Assembly: GCF_022458985.1 (NCBI RefSeq)
Contig: NC_061781.1
Span: 14,349,501 to 14,413,500, forward strand
DNA length: 64,000 nt
Direction: 5' to 3'
Source of the DNA: Mugil cephalus
Lineage: Eukaryota; Chordata; Actinopteri; Mugiliformes; Mugilidae
Shown here: piece by piece, positions 1 through 13,100 of the stretch
Layout of the letters: each line of letters starts with the position of its first letter
How positions within the stretch are numbered: position 1 is the stretch's first letter
The notes under the pieces: generated by a model
What the model saw: the letters and a program-made list of their open reading frames with translations, nothing else
Told to the model about the DNA's origin: nothing
Databases searched by the model: none
Position numbers and translations under genes: made by a program

Positions 1-808
1 CGAGTGCCTTTATTTTTTCTTTTGCAAAAAGATCTACAACTAAATTTGCAGCGCTACATCTATTTGGCGCTGGGTTAAAAGGACAAACAAAACATCAACA
101 CAGACATGCATTCAGAATAAGTAATGAATACATTTAAAAACTACAATGCTCCCAGAAAAGAGTAGCACCATTTCACAGTCTTTTAATAATTTCGTTGCTC
201 TGGTTGAAGAGCCCGAGGGCCCGGGGGTAGTGCTGTTGTTTGTGTTGTTTAATCTGAATGTGCTGTGCTGAGAGTCCTAACGGGAATTATTACATGTTTA
301 CACATTCGTGCACTATTGTTTGTACATCATGGAGGAACAGAGTTCTGTGGAGATCACCACAACATAATCCAGTTGTAGCTAGTGTTGTTGGTAATGTACC
401 AGAGATGACTGACTTCAGAGTCTTATATCACTGCCTGTTTCAGGTGTCTTTTCTGTGTTTTCATGTAGAAAGAATATTTTTACAACATATGATAAAACCC
501 CAATGTAGAAAAATATATATTAGGTGGAACATACATAAGTTATGTTTCATATTGTATGGTACTTAAAGGAAGTTAAAGTTTTGACAGAAACTCAAATGGA
601 CTGAAGGTTTCTAGTTAGTCACTCTTTTCCACAGTATCCAGAAAACCACACAGAAAGCCACATTAGAGGTTCTTCTTGAGAAGATTCATACTCTAGACTT
701 CCCTCAGACCTCGTCCTGGGAACTGCATTTAATTCCCAATGAGTCATAATGAAAAGTAATAACATTTATCAACATTTTAAAACTTTATTTTTTATTTTCT
801 TCCTGCAG
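1..808 (+). other. hat1: hat1 intron (left end cut by window)
   Basis: This is noncoding sequence upstream of the first visible hat1 exon, and the window opens inside this intron. It ends in a polypyrimidine tract (TTTATTTTCTTCCTGCAG) at 791-808. I see no exon or clear repeat in it. Confidence 0.75.
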
Positions 809-3463
809 AAACACGCGAGACGGGTGTACGAAATCCTGCGTCTGCGAGCGACGGACATGAGCGACGAAGAGAAAGCGCGGGAGTACCGTTTGGAGGTGAA
901 GAAGAGGCTATTTGGACCATACAGGGTGAGCTCATTGCCGTCACAGCCTCAGAGTAGTGTACTTTACATGTCAGCGCGGAGTGGGTCAAAAAGTGCTCGC
1001 GGAACGACATCCTGAGTGATTCCCCCAAGTATTCAAATAAATGCGAACGCCAACTTGTCTCTGTTGCTGTCAAACAAGAATCCAGTCTGCAGTCTTCCAC
1101 CTTTTGTTAGCATAACATTATAGCCGCTCGGAGCAGGAAGAAAAATGGCCCGTGTACGGCGTACAGCCCTCCATTGTCGCTGTTTATTATGTTACCTTTT
1201 AAAACAGCAGAAAAATTGATCTTCAGTCCTGTGAAAATTGATAGATTACTAGTGCCGTATTGTTACAGCCACAATAGGGCGCACCAGGCGTCTGTGGTTT
1301 TGCTGCTGCCGGAGCTTTTTTCTATTCAGGCACATGTCATTAGTCAGGATTTGCATTTCTTTGGGAGAAATAATTTTCATGAAAGTGTGTTTAAAGCACT
1401 TTGTCAAAAAGCTGCTTCTATTCAGAGTTCAGTTCTTTTCAAATGGCTTTTTTTTGATGTTTTCTCATGTGTTTTTTTTTTCCTCTTGGCAAGTTTCTTT
1501 TGAGTTTTAGAGATTCAGTGTAACAGAATATCGTAAGCGTCTCTGGCTTCGCGTTTCAGACATGACAGTGGGAAATGCTGAGTAGATCTGCCCTCCCGAG
1601 TTACTCCCCAACATCCTGTTTGCTTGTGACATTTTATGTTCGAGCTGCTCGCCGAGACTTTGCATACCATCCATTAGAGAATTTGCTGTCAGCAGGGTAA
1701 CCGCACGTCTCGAAAAAAAAAACGAAGAAAAAAAAAAAACGCAGAATCTGACATGGAAAAGACCTATGTGGTGAAGTGGGAAGGAGGAATTCCTTGGGAG
1801 AGTGGCAAAGAAAGATCTGGTGGCCAGATGCAGAGCGATTTTCCTTCCCTGAGGAGATTTAGCATGTAGTTAGTTGAATGGCAGGGGCCGGCGCTCTGTG
1901 AATGTGAAGGGGATTATACATTTCTGCTCCTACCCCCAGTTCCCCAGTGAGCGTGTGCGTGCTTCAGACAACAGATAGATGTGGACTAACTGAACCTGTA
2001 CTTTGTCCTGGAACTCGCAGAAGTCAACATTATATGTTACGTGTTATTCCTAACGATGGTAGCTCTGTTTTTAATTTTTAATTTTAACAAAATCCAAATA
2101 AGTTTATTACACGTACTTACTTTTTTTAGTTCACCTCTACCTCTGTCCTCAGAAATAACTGCATTTATATTACTATTACTTGCGTTCAGGATTTCTAATG
2201 GCACCATTACTCACATTCCCCATTTTGCCATTTGGCAATTAGACTGTAAACCTTTGTTACGTGTTCAGTCCACGGAAAGAGGGCTTCAAACACTTTGATG
2301 GATTAATGTAATGGAAGAACTCTTTATTAGAAAGTCACTTTCTAATAAGCAACTGTGCAGTTAAAAAAAGTGAAAAGCATTGATTTGAGCGCGTTATACG
2401 ATACAGATGAACTAAAGTGATTGTTTAAAAGAAAAACAAACAGAGACTTTATTCATCCTGTGGAGGAATTCAGTGTCTAGTAGCATCATTTCATATTTAA
2501 CTTATATAGTAATAAAAATATATTGTGCTGTGTAAATATATACAGTGATATCAGCAATTTCCTCACAGGGAGAAACTGTAGTGTCCTATGGTCTTAAGAT
2601 ATATTACAATAACTTAAAGTCTATATACCGTCATGTTTAATGGGTTTTCTTTGTCAGTACCATGTACTAAATATTCTGTATTCAAGATTTACTTTCTTTT
2701 TCATTTCTCATAGTATTTAGTCACACATGAATATGACGTTGAGTCGGGGTCGTCCCTCCCACTTCAGCATCCTGCTGGATGTGCAGAAGATTCTGCATCT
2801 CTTGAAAACAGGTCATCTGATTGATAGAAGTGTTGCTTCATAGAGCTCCAGTAAAAAAAAAAAGGGAGAGGGGCACCAGTGATACAGGTTGAGTCGGTGG
2901 ATTTCATAGAGTGTGACTGTGATTTGTGAGCACAGGAGACCGTTGTATGAACCTGAAAAAAGGTATAAGTAGTTTTATTTTGCCATATTAAAAGGCCTTA
3001 AGTTTGATTAAGTGAACACTACAAACATGTAATGTAGTATTTACATGTTTTATTAATTGTAATGTTGATATCCATTAGGAATGAGTGTTGAGCTTTAATG
3101 CAGGTTGTTGACAGTCTGGTCAAAGAAATGGTGCAACATTCATTCATCTCATCTCCCAGCGTAAACAGTTTATATTCTCAAAGTGTCGCCGTAACGTAAA
3201 CGATTAAAACACATTTACAGTTTCGTACGCCTGTAGCAGAAATGACTGATTTCATCCTTCGTGGACGTGCGTTTGTCGTTTTTGTCGTGCAGAAGAATCA
3301 GCGGGAGCTGGCGAAGATGAGGAAGTGCCTACGGCCGGAGGAGCTGGTGTCCCACATGGGCCAGATGGACACGCAGACGCAGCACGAGGAGCTGGAGAAG
3401 AGCTATCAGGTCGTCGTGGAAGACTACAGGAGAATCATCGAGAGGCTAGCGACCCAGGCCTGA
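809..3463 (+). CDS. hat1: histone acetyltransferase type B catalytic subunit (HAT1), last two coding exons
   Basis: Two exons are seen: 809-925 (39 codons, phase 0 at both ends) and 3293-3463 (56 codons plus the TGA stop). Translation begins KHARRVYEILRL, crosses the splice as GPYR/KNQRELAKMRKCLRPEEL, and ends VEDYRRIIERLATQA. This matches the C-terminal helical region of vertebrate HAT1 by recall. HAT1 acetylates newly made histone H4 on K5 and K12, in a complex with RBBP7/RBBP4, before chromatin assembly. The acetyl-CoA-binding GNAT domain lies in exons left of the window. The donor is AGG|GTGAGC and the acceptor is GTCGTGCAG|AAG. The gene runs toward the dlx cluster, as in human 2q31. It is partial only because of the window edge; nothing looks broken. 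Confidence 0.92.
926..3292 (+). other. hat1: last intron of hat1
   Basis: This 2.4-kb AT-rich intron lies between the two phase-0 exons. It contains A-rich runs near 1712-1738 and 2851-2862 and a 25-bp perfect palindrome at 2324-2348. No additional exon is supported. The open frames at 1174-1503 and 2041-2298 have low-complexity compositions and no splice context. Confidence 0.8.
2324..2348. repeat. perfect 25-bp palindrome
   Basis: Two 12-base arms (TTATTAGAAAGT and its exact complement) flank a single C. The palindrome lies inside the last hat1 intron. It may be a small hairpin or a chance AT-rich palindrome; no function is claimed. Confidence 0.7.
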
Positions 3464-3976
3464 TTGATCCAAGCGTGACACGCTGCTGACTCGGAGCCCC
3501 GACACTCAACATACAGGTGCTCTGCCCAATCTGTACAAAGCCTACAGCACGACAGACTTTCTGCTGCAGCCAAGAAGAGGCTCTTCTTGTTGTGACAAAA
3601 TCAGTGTTTTAATTGAAGAGTGTTACAGGTGTATAGTGGCTGACGATGGGCTGCGGTGGGAAAGGCCTGTCTGTTTTCCAGCTGATGTTGATACGGTAGA
3701 GGAGGTGAATAGTGCAGCTGGAGGGTGAGACTTCCTGTTTGTCCCACATGTTTAATCACATTGTGCCAGATTAAATGATGTGTAGTTTTTCACAGATGAT
3801 CAGAGGTCCGCTATCCTGCAGAGAAACCTTGCTTCTTCTCCATCATAGACATTTTTTAAAGATCTTTTGTCGAAACAGTTCCCCAGTGTGTGTTTTGAAG
3901 CACTTCATACTGAAAATAAATATGGTTTTGTATATTGCTCAAATGGCGTGATTCTTATTGTGGACAAGAAAATAAA
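3464..3976 (+). other. hat1: hat1 3' UTR with candidate poly(A) signals
   Basis: The sequence after the TGA stop contains AATAAA at 3915-3920 and at 3971-3976. Either could direct cleavage, which would give a 3' UTR of about 0.5 kb. The length is inferred; no transcript data are available. Confidence 0.5.
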
Positions 3977-6900
3977 ACTGACGTTGTACAGTATTCAATT
4001 ATACAAGCTTGTGTTTAATTTCAACACGATTCTTTAGCATAATAAAGGATATGTCTGAAAATAAAAAGACAAGCGAACAAAGAAGATGGCATCAATTATT
4101 AAATATGGAAAGCAGCCAGAATAAAACTGAATGAAAGACACAGAGATGGCCCTCAGTTTCTCAGAAACGTGTTTGGAAACAGAAACCTTAACGACTTTCT
4201 TGTTTAAAAAATAAAAACAGATTTTTGGCCACAGCTTTCAGAGAGGCAGCTGTGGACAAAAACGCATAAAATTAAAAACTTAATTACACATTACAAAATA
4301 ATTTTATGTCTGAACCCTTGGTGTTTTATCATTTAGAAATAAATTAATAATGTATAAAAATTGCTGGATAACTTTATAACCGTGATGTTTTTCTTACACA
4401 TGAAATTATTTCAAATTGTTGGTGGACGGCGAAGGAAGGAAAACCAGAAGTAAGTAGCATTTCTTTCTCCTTGTCAAATTCTTGCGCCTACATTACCCAC
4501 AATGCCCCTTGACGGCTGCGCCTAATGTATCTTTGAACTGATGAGTCTGATGAGTCTATGTCATTCAACCATCATACAGATTTCTGAAGTATCTTTATAC
4601 AACTTTCTATTAGCTGTTAATAAAAAGTACTGAAGCTGAAGTTTGAATATTACTACATTTTCTATATACTTCTATAAACACTCATCTTTTCTAATTGTCT
4701 TCAGTGATCTTGGATGCAGCATTTAAACCTGATCTTATTACAACAACTTCCTGCCCTCAGATAAATTAATAACCTATTTATGTTCGTTAAATTTTTATAA
4801 CCAAAAAATCTGACCATCTCTGCTGCATCGACCAATTTCAGTATTTAATGGATAAGATTTCACAAATCTTGACTTCCATTCTCCCAAAACTTACACTTTA
4901 CTCTAAATATTTCCATAAATGTCTAATATTGTTTGTTCAACCCCTCAAACAATTTGGTGTCTTCCAATCATTGCCCTATTCTTCACAGTTGCTTTGTTTT
5001 ATTGCGCCCTATTTACAACTTTGGGACAAAATAGCAGAATCCCTGATCTTGGGATGAATAAAAACAAATTGTGAGACGAAACCTCATTTACCTCGGGGCT
5101 GTGAAACACACCAGTTCCTCACTTCATAGTCCCCCGAATGTAGAAATGAGGCCATGTACAGACACTCGTATAAAATTTAAAACGCTTTAACGCATAACAC
5201 CGCACTATAGATCTGAAATGTCCTGATTAATTCAATTCCCAGCGTGAGTTGGCTACATTTGATCCATGTGAGGGGTGTAATTTTGTCCAGGCACCCTCTC
5301 GCAGCTAATGCAACTTGTGATTGGTGTTGATGTTGAGTGTTGAGACTAATGAGTATTATGGTTTTCAATTGAAAACCTTTGTGCCCACTGCATTGCTCCC
5401 GCTTGTGCAGATGACTGTGATGAATATCCATCATACTTTATAATACTTTAGCACATTGTCACTAAATGAAGGCTGCCGGGTCAATTTTCAATTCCCCCCA
5501 CCCCCCCCCACTCACCACTTGAAACAAGACAAAACCTTGGAACCCTTCACTTCTCTAATTCAGACTGATTGAATCCACTCATGGCCACGAGGGGCCTCAT
5601 CTCACTGTAGTTTTCTCTGCTTTTTCTGCTGTGAGTGCACATTTCGCGTCGCACCGACCGCGCAGGCTGAGCCGACTGACCTGCTGGCGGGGAGCGTCGT
5701 TATTGTTTAGTGGGCGCATGAGTTTATGCGACGTCGCGTTCATTTCCCTCGCAGCCACCGTCAGGTCCTTCGGGGCTGTGTTGATTCATCATCTAACGTA
5801 CATGTCTGGTAGATTAGGACAACAAACTGTTGTACATGTGGCCTGTTTGGAGGATCTGCAGGCCCCTGTGTGGTTGTCAGAGAGCAACGAAAGGGCCGGT
5901 TCAGACCACACGGTCGAGTTTACAGAAGCTTTAATTATTCCCCACGCACTCACATGTTGAGAGTATCCTGAGCCCTCATGTCCAATTGCACCTGTCTGTG
6001 TTCTTTAAGTTGAAAGGAGGGAAACGTGCTTTTTCAGTTTCTTGCAGAGTTAAACATTGGGACGGGGCTATTCCCTGAAAAGTGTAACTGGCTGTGATGC
6101 ATTACTCAGTACTACAGGTTAAAGATGGACCTTGTGTTTAGATGTAGCCAGCAGGCTACCTGTTTCCCGCGTCCTCACAGACTTCACACCAAGTTTTCTG
6201 TCCGCTTCCTTTATCATTATTGATATAATTTTCAAATAATTCTTCCAAAATGTTCCCGTGCGCGTTTTGCACCACATGAATGCGCAATTTATTCATTTCT
6301 GCCAAACTTTAGAATTAATTATAATTGTAAGATTTTGATTTTCACCTGACTTTTTTCCCCAGCTCCTTTCTTTATAATCAGTGTGGAGTATTCACTTTTG
6401 ATTAGTGCTAAAACAATTAGTTGATTAATCAACTAGTGAAAATTAATCAGCAACTTCTTATATGTCAATTAATTGTTTTCTTTTTCTTTTTTTTTTTTTT
6501 TTCAGGCGAGATGCCAAACAGGCTCTGGTTGCAGAAGCTCATATTTGTTGCTATTTTTAATTCCAGTCGTGTTGGACTTATATTGAAATATAATTCCATT
6601 ATTATTTTTTTTTTTTGTTATTTAGGCCTGGCCACTGATCGAATGAGGCGGATTTGCCAAACTTCTCCACCGTTTGCCCTCGTCGTGAAGTTGTATGTAT
6701 TTTATAGCCATTTATAGGCTTAAATGATACATATAAAACATAACACTGTCCAGTCTGAGAAGTGCGATATTCAATGTCTCTATTTCAGCTTATTCCCCCT
6801 CTGCAGCTGATCAGCCACTCAGGTGCAGTGGATTGAAATTTGAAGAAGGCATTGCACTTTCTGCAGGAGTCGAAGCTATTACCGCGGATCCAGCCGTGGG

Positions 6901-9480
6901 CCCTCGGTTTTCTGCGTTTCTGTAAGTGGGACGCAGCCTGTCTGTGTCAGAGTGGATATGTGGGAGGTTGATTTATGTCTGAAACTCAGGGGTTTCAATC
7001 TCCCCTCGGTTACTATTCATATTTCACAAGATAAAGAAGGGAGGCTCGTGCATCAGTGGCTTCATTTCCTTGCTTTTTCCAGATTTTGTTTGCGTATGTT
7101 TAACCATGCGAATAATTGCGTGTAAGTCACATTAAAGCGGGAAGAAAGGCCCGATGCCAATTCTTCTGTGAAATAACATCAGGAGTGCGGAGCCTGACTT
7201 GAATATTTGGTTTCACCTGTTGGCATCTGTGCTACTGTTACATTATGGCGCCTCCGCATCTCTCCGCTGAGACAGACAGTCAGGGGCTTTGGACCCGAGC
7301 CCAGCTGTACTGAAGGACCTGCTGAACATGATACCTGTGTGGAGGAGCTCCAGCGTCTTAGCCCCCGCGTTCCCAGGAGAGTGCCGGGCAGGAAAGTTGG
7401 AGTCCCCCCCCACCACCACCACCTCCACCACTTCTTTTCTTATCACGTATCCATTTCTTTTGTGCTCCTCGGTTACCCACATACCCCCAGGCTACCAAGC
7501 GCACCCCCACTCCCCCTCCCCTCCCTCCCCGTCACCGTCGGTGAACCTGGCCATTCCCCTTTTCTTTGCTAAATGAGTCCTCTTTAAGATAATGTTTGAT
7601 GCGTTGACAGCCAGAACCACAACAGTGTAAAAGAAACCAAGTTTGACATCTTTTAATTGTGCGTCAGAGAGCGCGCAGATTGTGGTTCCTTGGACTGCTT
7701 TCAGATCATGCTGCTGATATGGTAATTTGCTCAAGTGAAGGATGTGATGAAAGTGGTCCTGTTGATAGTTTAGAAGCAGAAATCCCCGGGGTCCAGTCGA
7801 CTGGTTCCCCTCTCCATAAACATGACATGATTCATCGGGCAGCGCGGACTTAAACAGCGCTCGGTTCAGTAAATCACCTTTAGCACATGTAACTGTTGAA
7901 AAGGTTGGATTTTTAATGCTAAATGAATAAGTCCTTGATGTAGACCTGCCCGTCTTTTTTTTTCTCTCCCCCTTCTATATTCACGGTAATTGATTTCCAT
8001 CTGTGTTCAACCAGAGCTCGTGGTTGTGATTACATCTGTCGGCTAAATGAATTGGGATCATGGTGTACTTCAAATCGAGCGTGCTTTAAGCCGGATTTCT
8101 TTTCAGATGACATGAATATAGATCAGTTAGTGTCCATAAAGCGCTGGATTTTGTTATCATGATTGACAGCGAGCGAACAGCCGCGTGACAAGACTTATTA
8201 TATTTGTCACAAATGATGCATGTTTGCGGAATAGTCTTTTCCTCCTTCACAGCCCGATAGAGACGACGCAGCTCATTGAAAAGACTCGTTTTATTGCATT
8301 GTTTTTTGGCCCCCCCCCCTGCCCATGCTCTCTTAATCGACTTGAACGAATGCAAATGACCCTACGCTTTTTAAGTCACCACAGCACATATAATCACGCT
8401 GACTTGAACCTGCTGTGTCATTTGGTTTTCATTTGCTCCATGTGCGGCGCTAAAATGTGACATAACAACATTCATCAGGAATTTGGGCCTGTTTGTTGGA
8501 AATCCCTGGAGGACCGATTTGCGAACGTGTTTCAAATTAAATAAAAAATAAAAGAGAAAGAAAGAAAAGGAAAAAGTTGTGAGTAATTATTAGGTGGAAG
8601 ACCGGGAAACGTTCATCTGTCAGCGATGCGCACAGCATGGAGGATTTAATTGTAAAGTTATTTCAGTAAATAAATAAATAAATAACAGTGGGCTTTATGT
8701 TTTGATGTGGCTTGAATGGACTCCTTGATGAAGCTGGTGTTTCTTTAGATGTTTCTTGTACTGCCGGGCTTGGCCGAATATTAATCTCTTTAAATGAGCC
8801 ATGTCGCGGAGTTGGATGAACATGCTAGATGCGTTTTTTTTCTTATTATTCAAACTGTCCCATTAGGCTGTAATTGTTGCTATCTGAGGTTGGGATAGAG
8901 ACGCGTGGGAGGGGAGCGAGAAGTCAGACTGAGATGGTATCGGGGCCGAGGAGACAGGAAGCCTCTGTGTAATCATGTCAGGTTGGAGATCGGGGCTGAG
9001 ATCAAGGCGACTTGACTGAGCTCTGCTTGTCTTCTGCTGCGCTGCAGCTCCACGGTGAGTGTGCTGAGCGGACGTGAACGCACCTTGTGTTGTATCCACT
9101 GGAGGCCGGCTTTCACCTGGGTGTTTACTTGCTGGAACACTTTCAACTTTGTATATAAAAAAAAGCGAGCACACGGTTGTGGGGTTTGATTAATGTATAC
9201 AACAAGTACCCGAGGGGGGAGATCAGTGGTTTGCTTATGAGAAGACCCAGGGGAAAAGGGAGCGGTGGTAGACGCTAAACATGTGAGTACAGGTTGTTTC
9301 TCTGCTGAGGTCATGTGAACAAATCTCCAGTCAGATTAGTTTTAAATTCTTGTGTCTCATTTGACAACATATAGTGTGCTTGATGTAACGGGTAGGAACA
9401 GTGGTCGATTCCAGCTTTCTTGTCCATTTTGGAGAATTTAACAAATTCATATGATGAATATTTTTACTAACTCATTAACG
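3977..9480. other. intergenic region between hat1 and the dlx cluster, first part
   Basis: No coding exon is recognisable here. It holds AT-rich sequence, a C-run near 5498-5510, pyrimidine runs near 6478-6503 and 6606-6616, an 18-bp palindrome (GGTTTTCAATTGAAAACC) at 5360-5377, an AATA repeat near 8668-8683 and a short dispersed repeat at 6405-6480. The open frames here, up to about 120 codons, have biased or proline/histidine-rich compositions and match no family I know. Confidence 0.6.
6405..6480. repeat. common teleost dispersed repeat fragment (ATTAATCAACTAGT type)
   Basis: The core GCTAAAACAATTAGTTGAT, followed by ATTAATCAACTAGTG and AAAATTAATCAGCAACT, resembles a short interspersed sequence seen very often in fish genomes. 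The family is not named here, and a repeat-library search would be needed to classify it. The edges are approximate. Confidence 0.45.
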
Positions 9481-10163
9481 TCAACAGGGGGTCGCAAATT
9501 TTTTGGTTGATGAGACTTTATATATATATATATTTAAATTTCCTTAAATACACATTAACACCCAGGACCTGTCAATCTAAACTTCCTGTACACCGTAGGC
9601 CCCGCCCCTGTCGCTGCTGAGCCAATCACGAGGCCGAATTTTACACGCGGACTCTGTGAAGTTCCCCGCAATTGGCCGAAAGCCTGTTCATATCAGTCCC
9701 CGCCTTAAATCCCAGAAGCCCGTTGCAATGTTAGCAGGTGAGAAGCTAATAGTGCAGCTCGCTCCCATCAGCATCCGCTCATCCAAGGTAAGAGAAGTTG
9801 CGCGCTTCTCATCAAGGTCAGACATGTCACTAAACATATCTCAGGTATGTTTAAAGTTGAAACTTGAATCTGCCAATTTCTTTATCTGTCAGTTATACAT
9901 ATACACACACACACACCAGTTAAGTATGTGCATGTCAGGTATGTTTATGGCAGTTGCAGGCCACCCTACTCATGCATATGTTTGAACCTGTGTATTATTT
10001 GAATAGCCTAATATTAAATGCAAAATGACAATAATGATGTATATTTATAAATAGCGTTAGGCCGTGTTTAATATAGAACACATATAGTAGGTAGGTAGTG
10101 GGTCCCTACTTAATCTCTTCATCAGTTTAGGGTCCATGGCCTGAAAAATGTTGAAGACCTCTG
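9481..10163 (-). mobile_element. nonautonomous hAT-like element, family 1, copy A
   Basis: Read on the minus strand, the element starts CAGAGGTCTTCAACATT, continues through a stretch shared with copies at 54400, 58872 and 60351, and ends at a GACCCCCTGTTGA segment. CAGRGGTCT-type ends are typical of hAT transposons. The flanks read CATTAACG (9473-9480) and CATTAATA (10164-10171), which agree at 6 of 8 bases and may be a worn 8-bp target duplication. The interior carries a GC-rich box (GGCCCCGCCCC) and a CCAAT motif. No transposase is encoded. Confidence 0.7.
9517..9534. repeat. short TA microsatellite
   Basis: A run of alternating T and A lies inside the hAT-like copy A. It is absent from the equivalent place in the copy at 60351-60886, so it probably arose after insertion. 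Confidence 0.5.
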
Positions 10164-13100
10164 CATTAATAGATGTGTTGGTGTGTGTGTTGTTGTGTGT
10201 GTTGTTGTGTGTTGTGTGCGCCCTACAGCGTTGTGAGGAATCCTCAGTAAACCTTAGCTGTACCCACCGGATCGGTGGATAATGAGGACGCCTCTTACAT
10301 TACACACACTGTATGTCACTCACGATACCAAAACACTCCCAGGACCTCGGTACGAGACGCTGCAAAGCTCTCACTGTGTTTGTTCCAGCTGAACCCAAGC
10401 TTGCTAAGTAAATAGGAATGCTGCTCGCAGAGGCACGCTGACATTTGCCAGATGCTCTGTGCTAATTAGAGCCAAGTATTCCCCCCCTCGGATGGAGTGT
10501 GTGAGAAGCCGTAAGTGCACCGCTGGCCGACCTGTAAGACCTGGCCGGGGTGGAGTTGTGTGTTTGTACTCGGAGCGCCCGAACATAAACTCAGGATTCA
10601 GAGCACGGAGACTTTGTGAGTTCAGTTTTCTTTCGTGATCTATGCGATTTGTGACCAAGATCTCTGTTAGCTTAGGATCCAAATAAACATTTCCCAGCAT
10701 ATTTTACTTACAAACACGAGCCCCACTTAAATGCATGAAGACACATCACTCTGCCTGTTGATTACTTCAGTTACTTGGATTTTTTTTTTACCAGTGTGGC
10801 GCTGTCTGTGCGGGAGATGCACAGCAACATCCTGAGAAGCAAAATGCTTTTATCTTGTGGCTAGTTTTCCTCATGTAGCAGATTACCAGCAACACATGAT
10901 ATTCATCATTTATAATGTAGTTGCCGCATTTTCACATCTCTCTTTCCACATCCACAGAACTGTTCAGACCCTCCTCCATCCCCAGAATGATGGTGGTGGT
11001 TGTGCACTAAGCAGGAAGCGAAAGGAGACCAGCCACCCACAGACCCACCCTTTTACCTCTCCTCACCCTGCTCTCCCAGGCTGCAGCGTGGCTCCGTGTC
11101 CTGGCTCCTGTCCAGGTTCTGGTGCTGTGACGGGGGAAGGGGTCACGGTTTGCGTCTGACCCCAGGCCTCCATGTTGGATGTTGTTATTATTAGAGCCCC
11201 GTGCCCCCCGGGCGGGCGGTCCCCAAAGCAGGAGGAACTGCGCGGGCTCTGGAGAGACTCTAGACCTGCAGAACAGCTGTGCGGGTTAGAGGCTGTTGGG
11301 GCCCCTTGGGGAGATGGAGACGTGGTGGTGGTGGTGGTGGTGTGGGTGGGAGGGAGGGAGGGAGGGAGGGGGAGTTTGCTGCACCGACCCTCCAGGAGGT
11401 TCAACTCTTTCTTTTCTATGTGCACTCACTGCACCAACTCCTCCTGCACTGGGCACACCTTTTAAAGTGTATCATATTTGATATATTAAAAAAAAACTTA
11501 CAAAACTTAAAAATTACTCCTCCTTAGACTGAGGATGGGCGATATGGCAACATGCACTGTGGGAAATTTACCAACCTTCAAAGATAGGGTTGTATTAGAT
11601 GAGTGACTTATTTATTAAGATCTTTTGACCTGTGATTCCAAAGGACAAGTGTTTTTTTGCCCCTTTTTAGGAGCCTGACACATTGTCGGGGAAAATGAAA
11701 ATTATTATTTTTCGTCCCCTTTTTTTACGCCATGGGAAAGGGAAACATCGGGTTTTTAAGAGTGTCGAAAGGCAGAGCAGCCCAACAAATAATTTATATT
11801 TACTTGTTTATGTTATAATTATACAACAACTCTGACCCTTTTTCTTGTCCAGAGGATGTAATATAGAGTAGTAGTAGTGGACATTTTAACAGGTGCTCCT
11901 TAGTGTGTGTACGCCCAGAATTTATAAATATATTTGTGCTTAAAATATTCTTTATCGTTCATATACTGTAGACAGCTATTTTTCATTTGTGTAAGCCATG
12001 AGTTGCTTTGTCAATGGATTACAGCCACAAGAGGCCAAAGGGTATTTAAAAGCCTACCTTGCCTCTCTCTGCCATCTTAATTCTGCCTATTCTTGGCAGG
12101 TCTGGAGGGGGGCCTTCTAACTGTGTAAATAGCTCTGGAAATTGCGTGTGGCCTTTGACTGTCTCTGTAATTGCGAGCCTCTTGCAGTATTTTGCTTGGC
12201 AGTCTGAGAGGTTAACCCCTGAGGGCTGCAGGCCTGGAGCTCTCCGTCTGACTGGCAGAGGGCTCCTCAAAGCCCCACTTGTTCACCTCCCAGTCTGGGC
12301 AGCTCTAAGCCACCGCTGATCCTCTTCTGGGCATAAGTGAGTGAGAGGGTGGGAGGCTTCTGCGTTCAGCCGTGGCTGAGTCTCTGCAGGTTGGAGAGTG
12401 TTGCAGGCCCACACAGACGCGCCAACCTCAGTTCTGCTGCCTGGCTGCACCTGGGTAGTCAGCAGCACCCGTAGCTTTGTCACCTCTGCTAGAGAGCACG
12501 GCTAACCTAGGGTTTTAGCCGTAATCAGATTATATGGGTGTCGCTGTACTAAGTGCTCGATCAGTCCCCCCCCCCCAAAAAAAAAACTCTTTCCACATGA
12601 AATTGTAAATGCGGACTGTAGCGGCAGTTAATTATGTGCAGATGGATGCACTTAGTTTGGTTACAGTGAGCATTTGACGCAGTGGCGCACTTACATTTCA
12701 ATTTAATTTACAAAAAAAAAAAATGTCCTTACAAAGCCACAAAATGTATTTGGCAGCGCTGGAAATAATGAAGAGATCAGTCAGATTAGAATAATAAATG
12801 TTGAGCGGTCAGTTGTGGCCAAGAATAATGTCGTGTTAAACTGATTTGATCTTAATTCTGCACATTAATCCTCTGGTTTTCACATGTGTGACGCTGCCTC
12901 TGCCTCAGAAGAATTCGGGGCTCGGATTCGTGTCGAAGGTGCAGTCTAACCTGTCTGCCGTGATGGATGGTGTTGCCATATGAAATGGTCTGTAAAGATG
13001 CTGCCTCTTTTGGAGTCACAGCAGAAACTGCAGAGAAAAGACAACATGTGCAGTTTGCCTCCTCTGATTCCCACATTGTTCTCGCCAGCTCTGCTCCCCC

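Noticed and set aside
11063..11527. Several overlapping open frames on both strands rich in P/T or W/G
   Set aside because: They are generated by the GGT/GGGA simple repeat and flanking GC-rich sequence.
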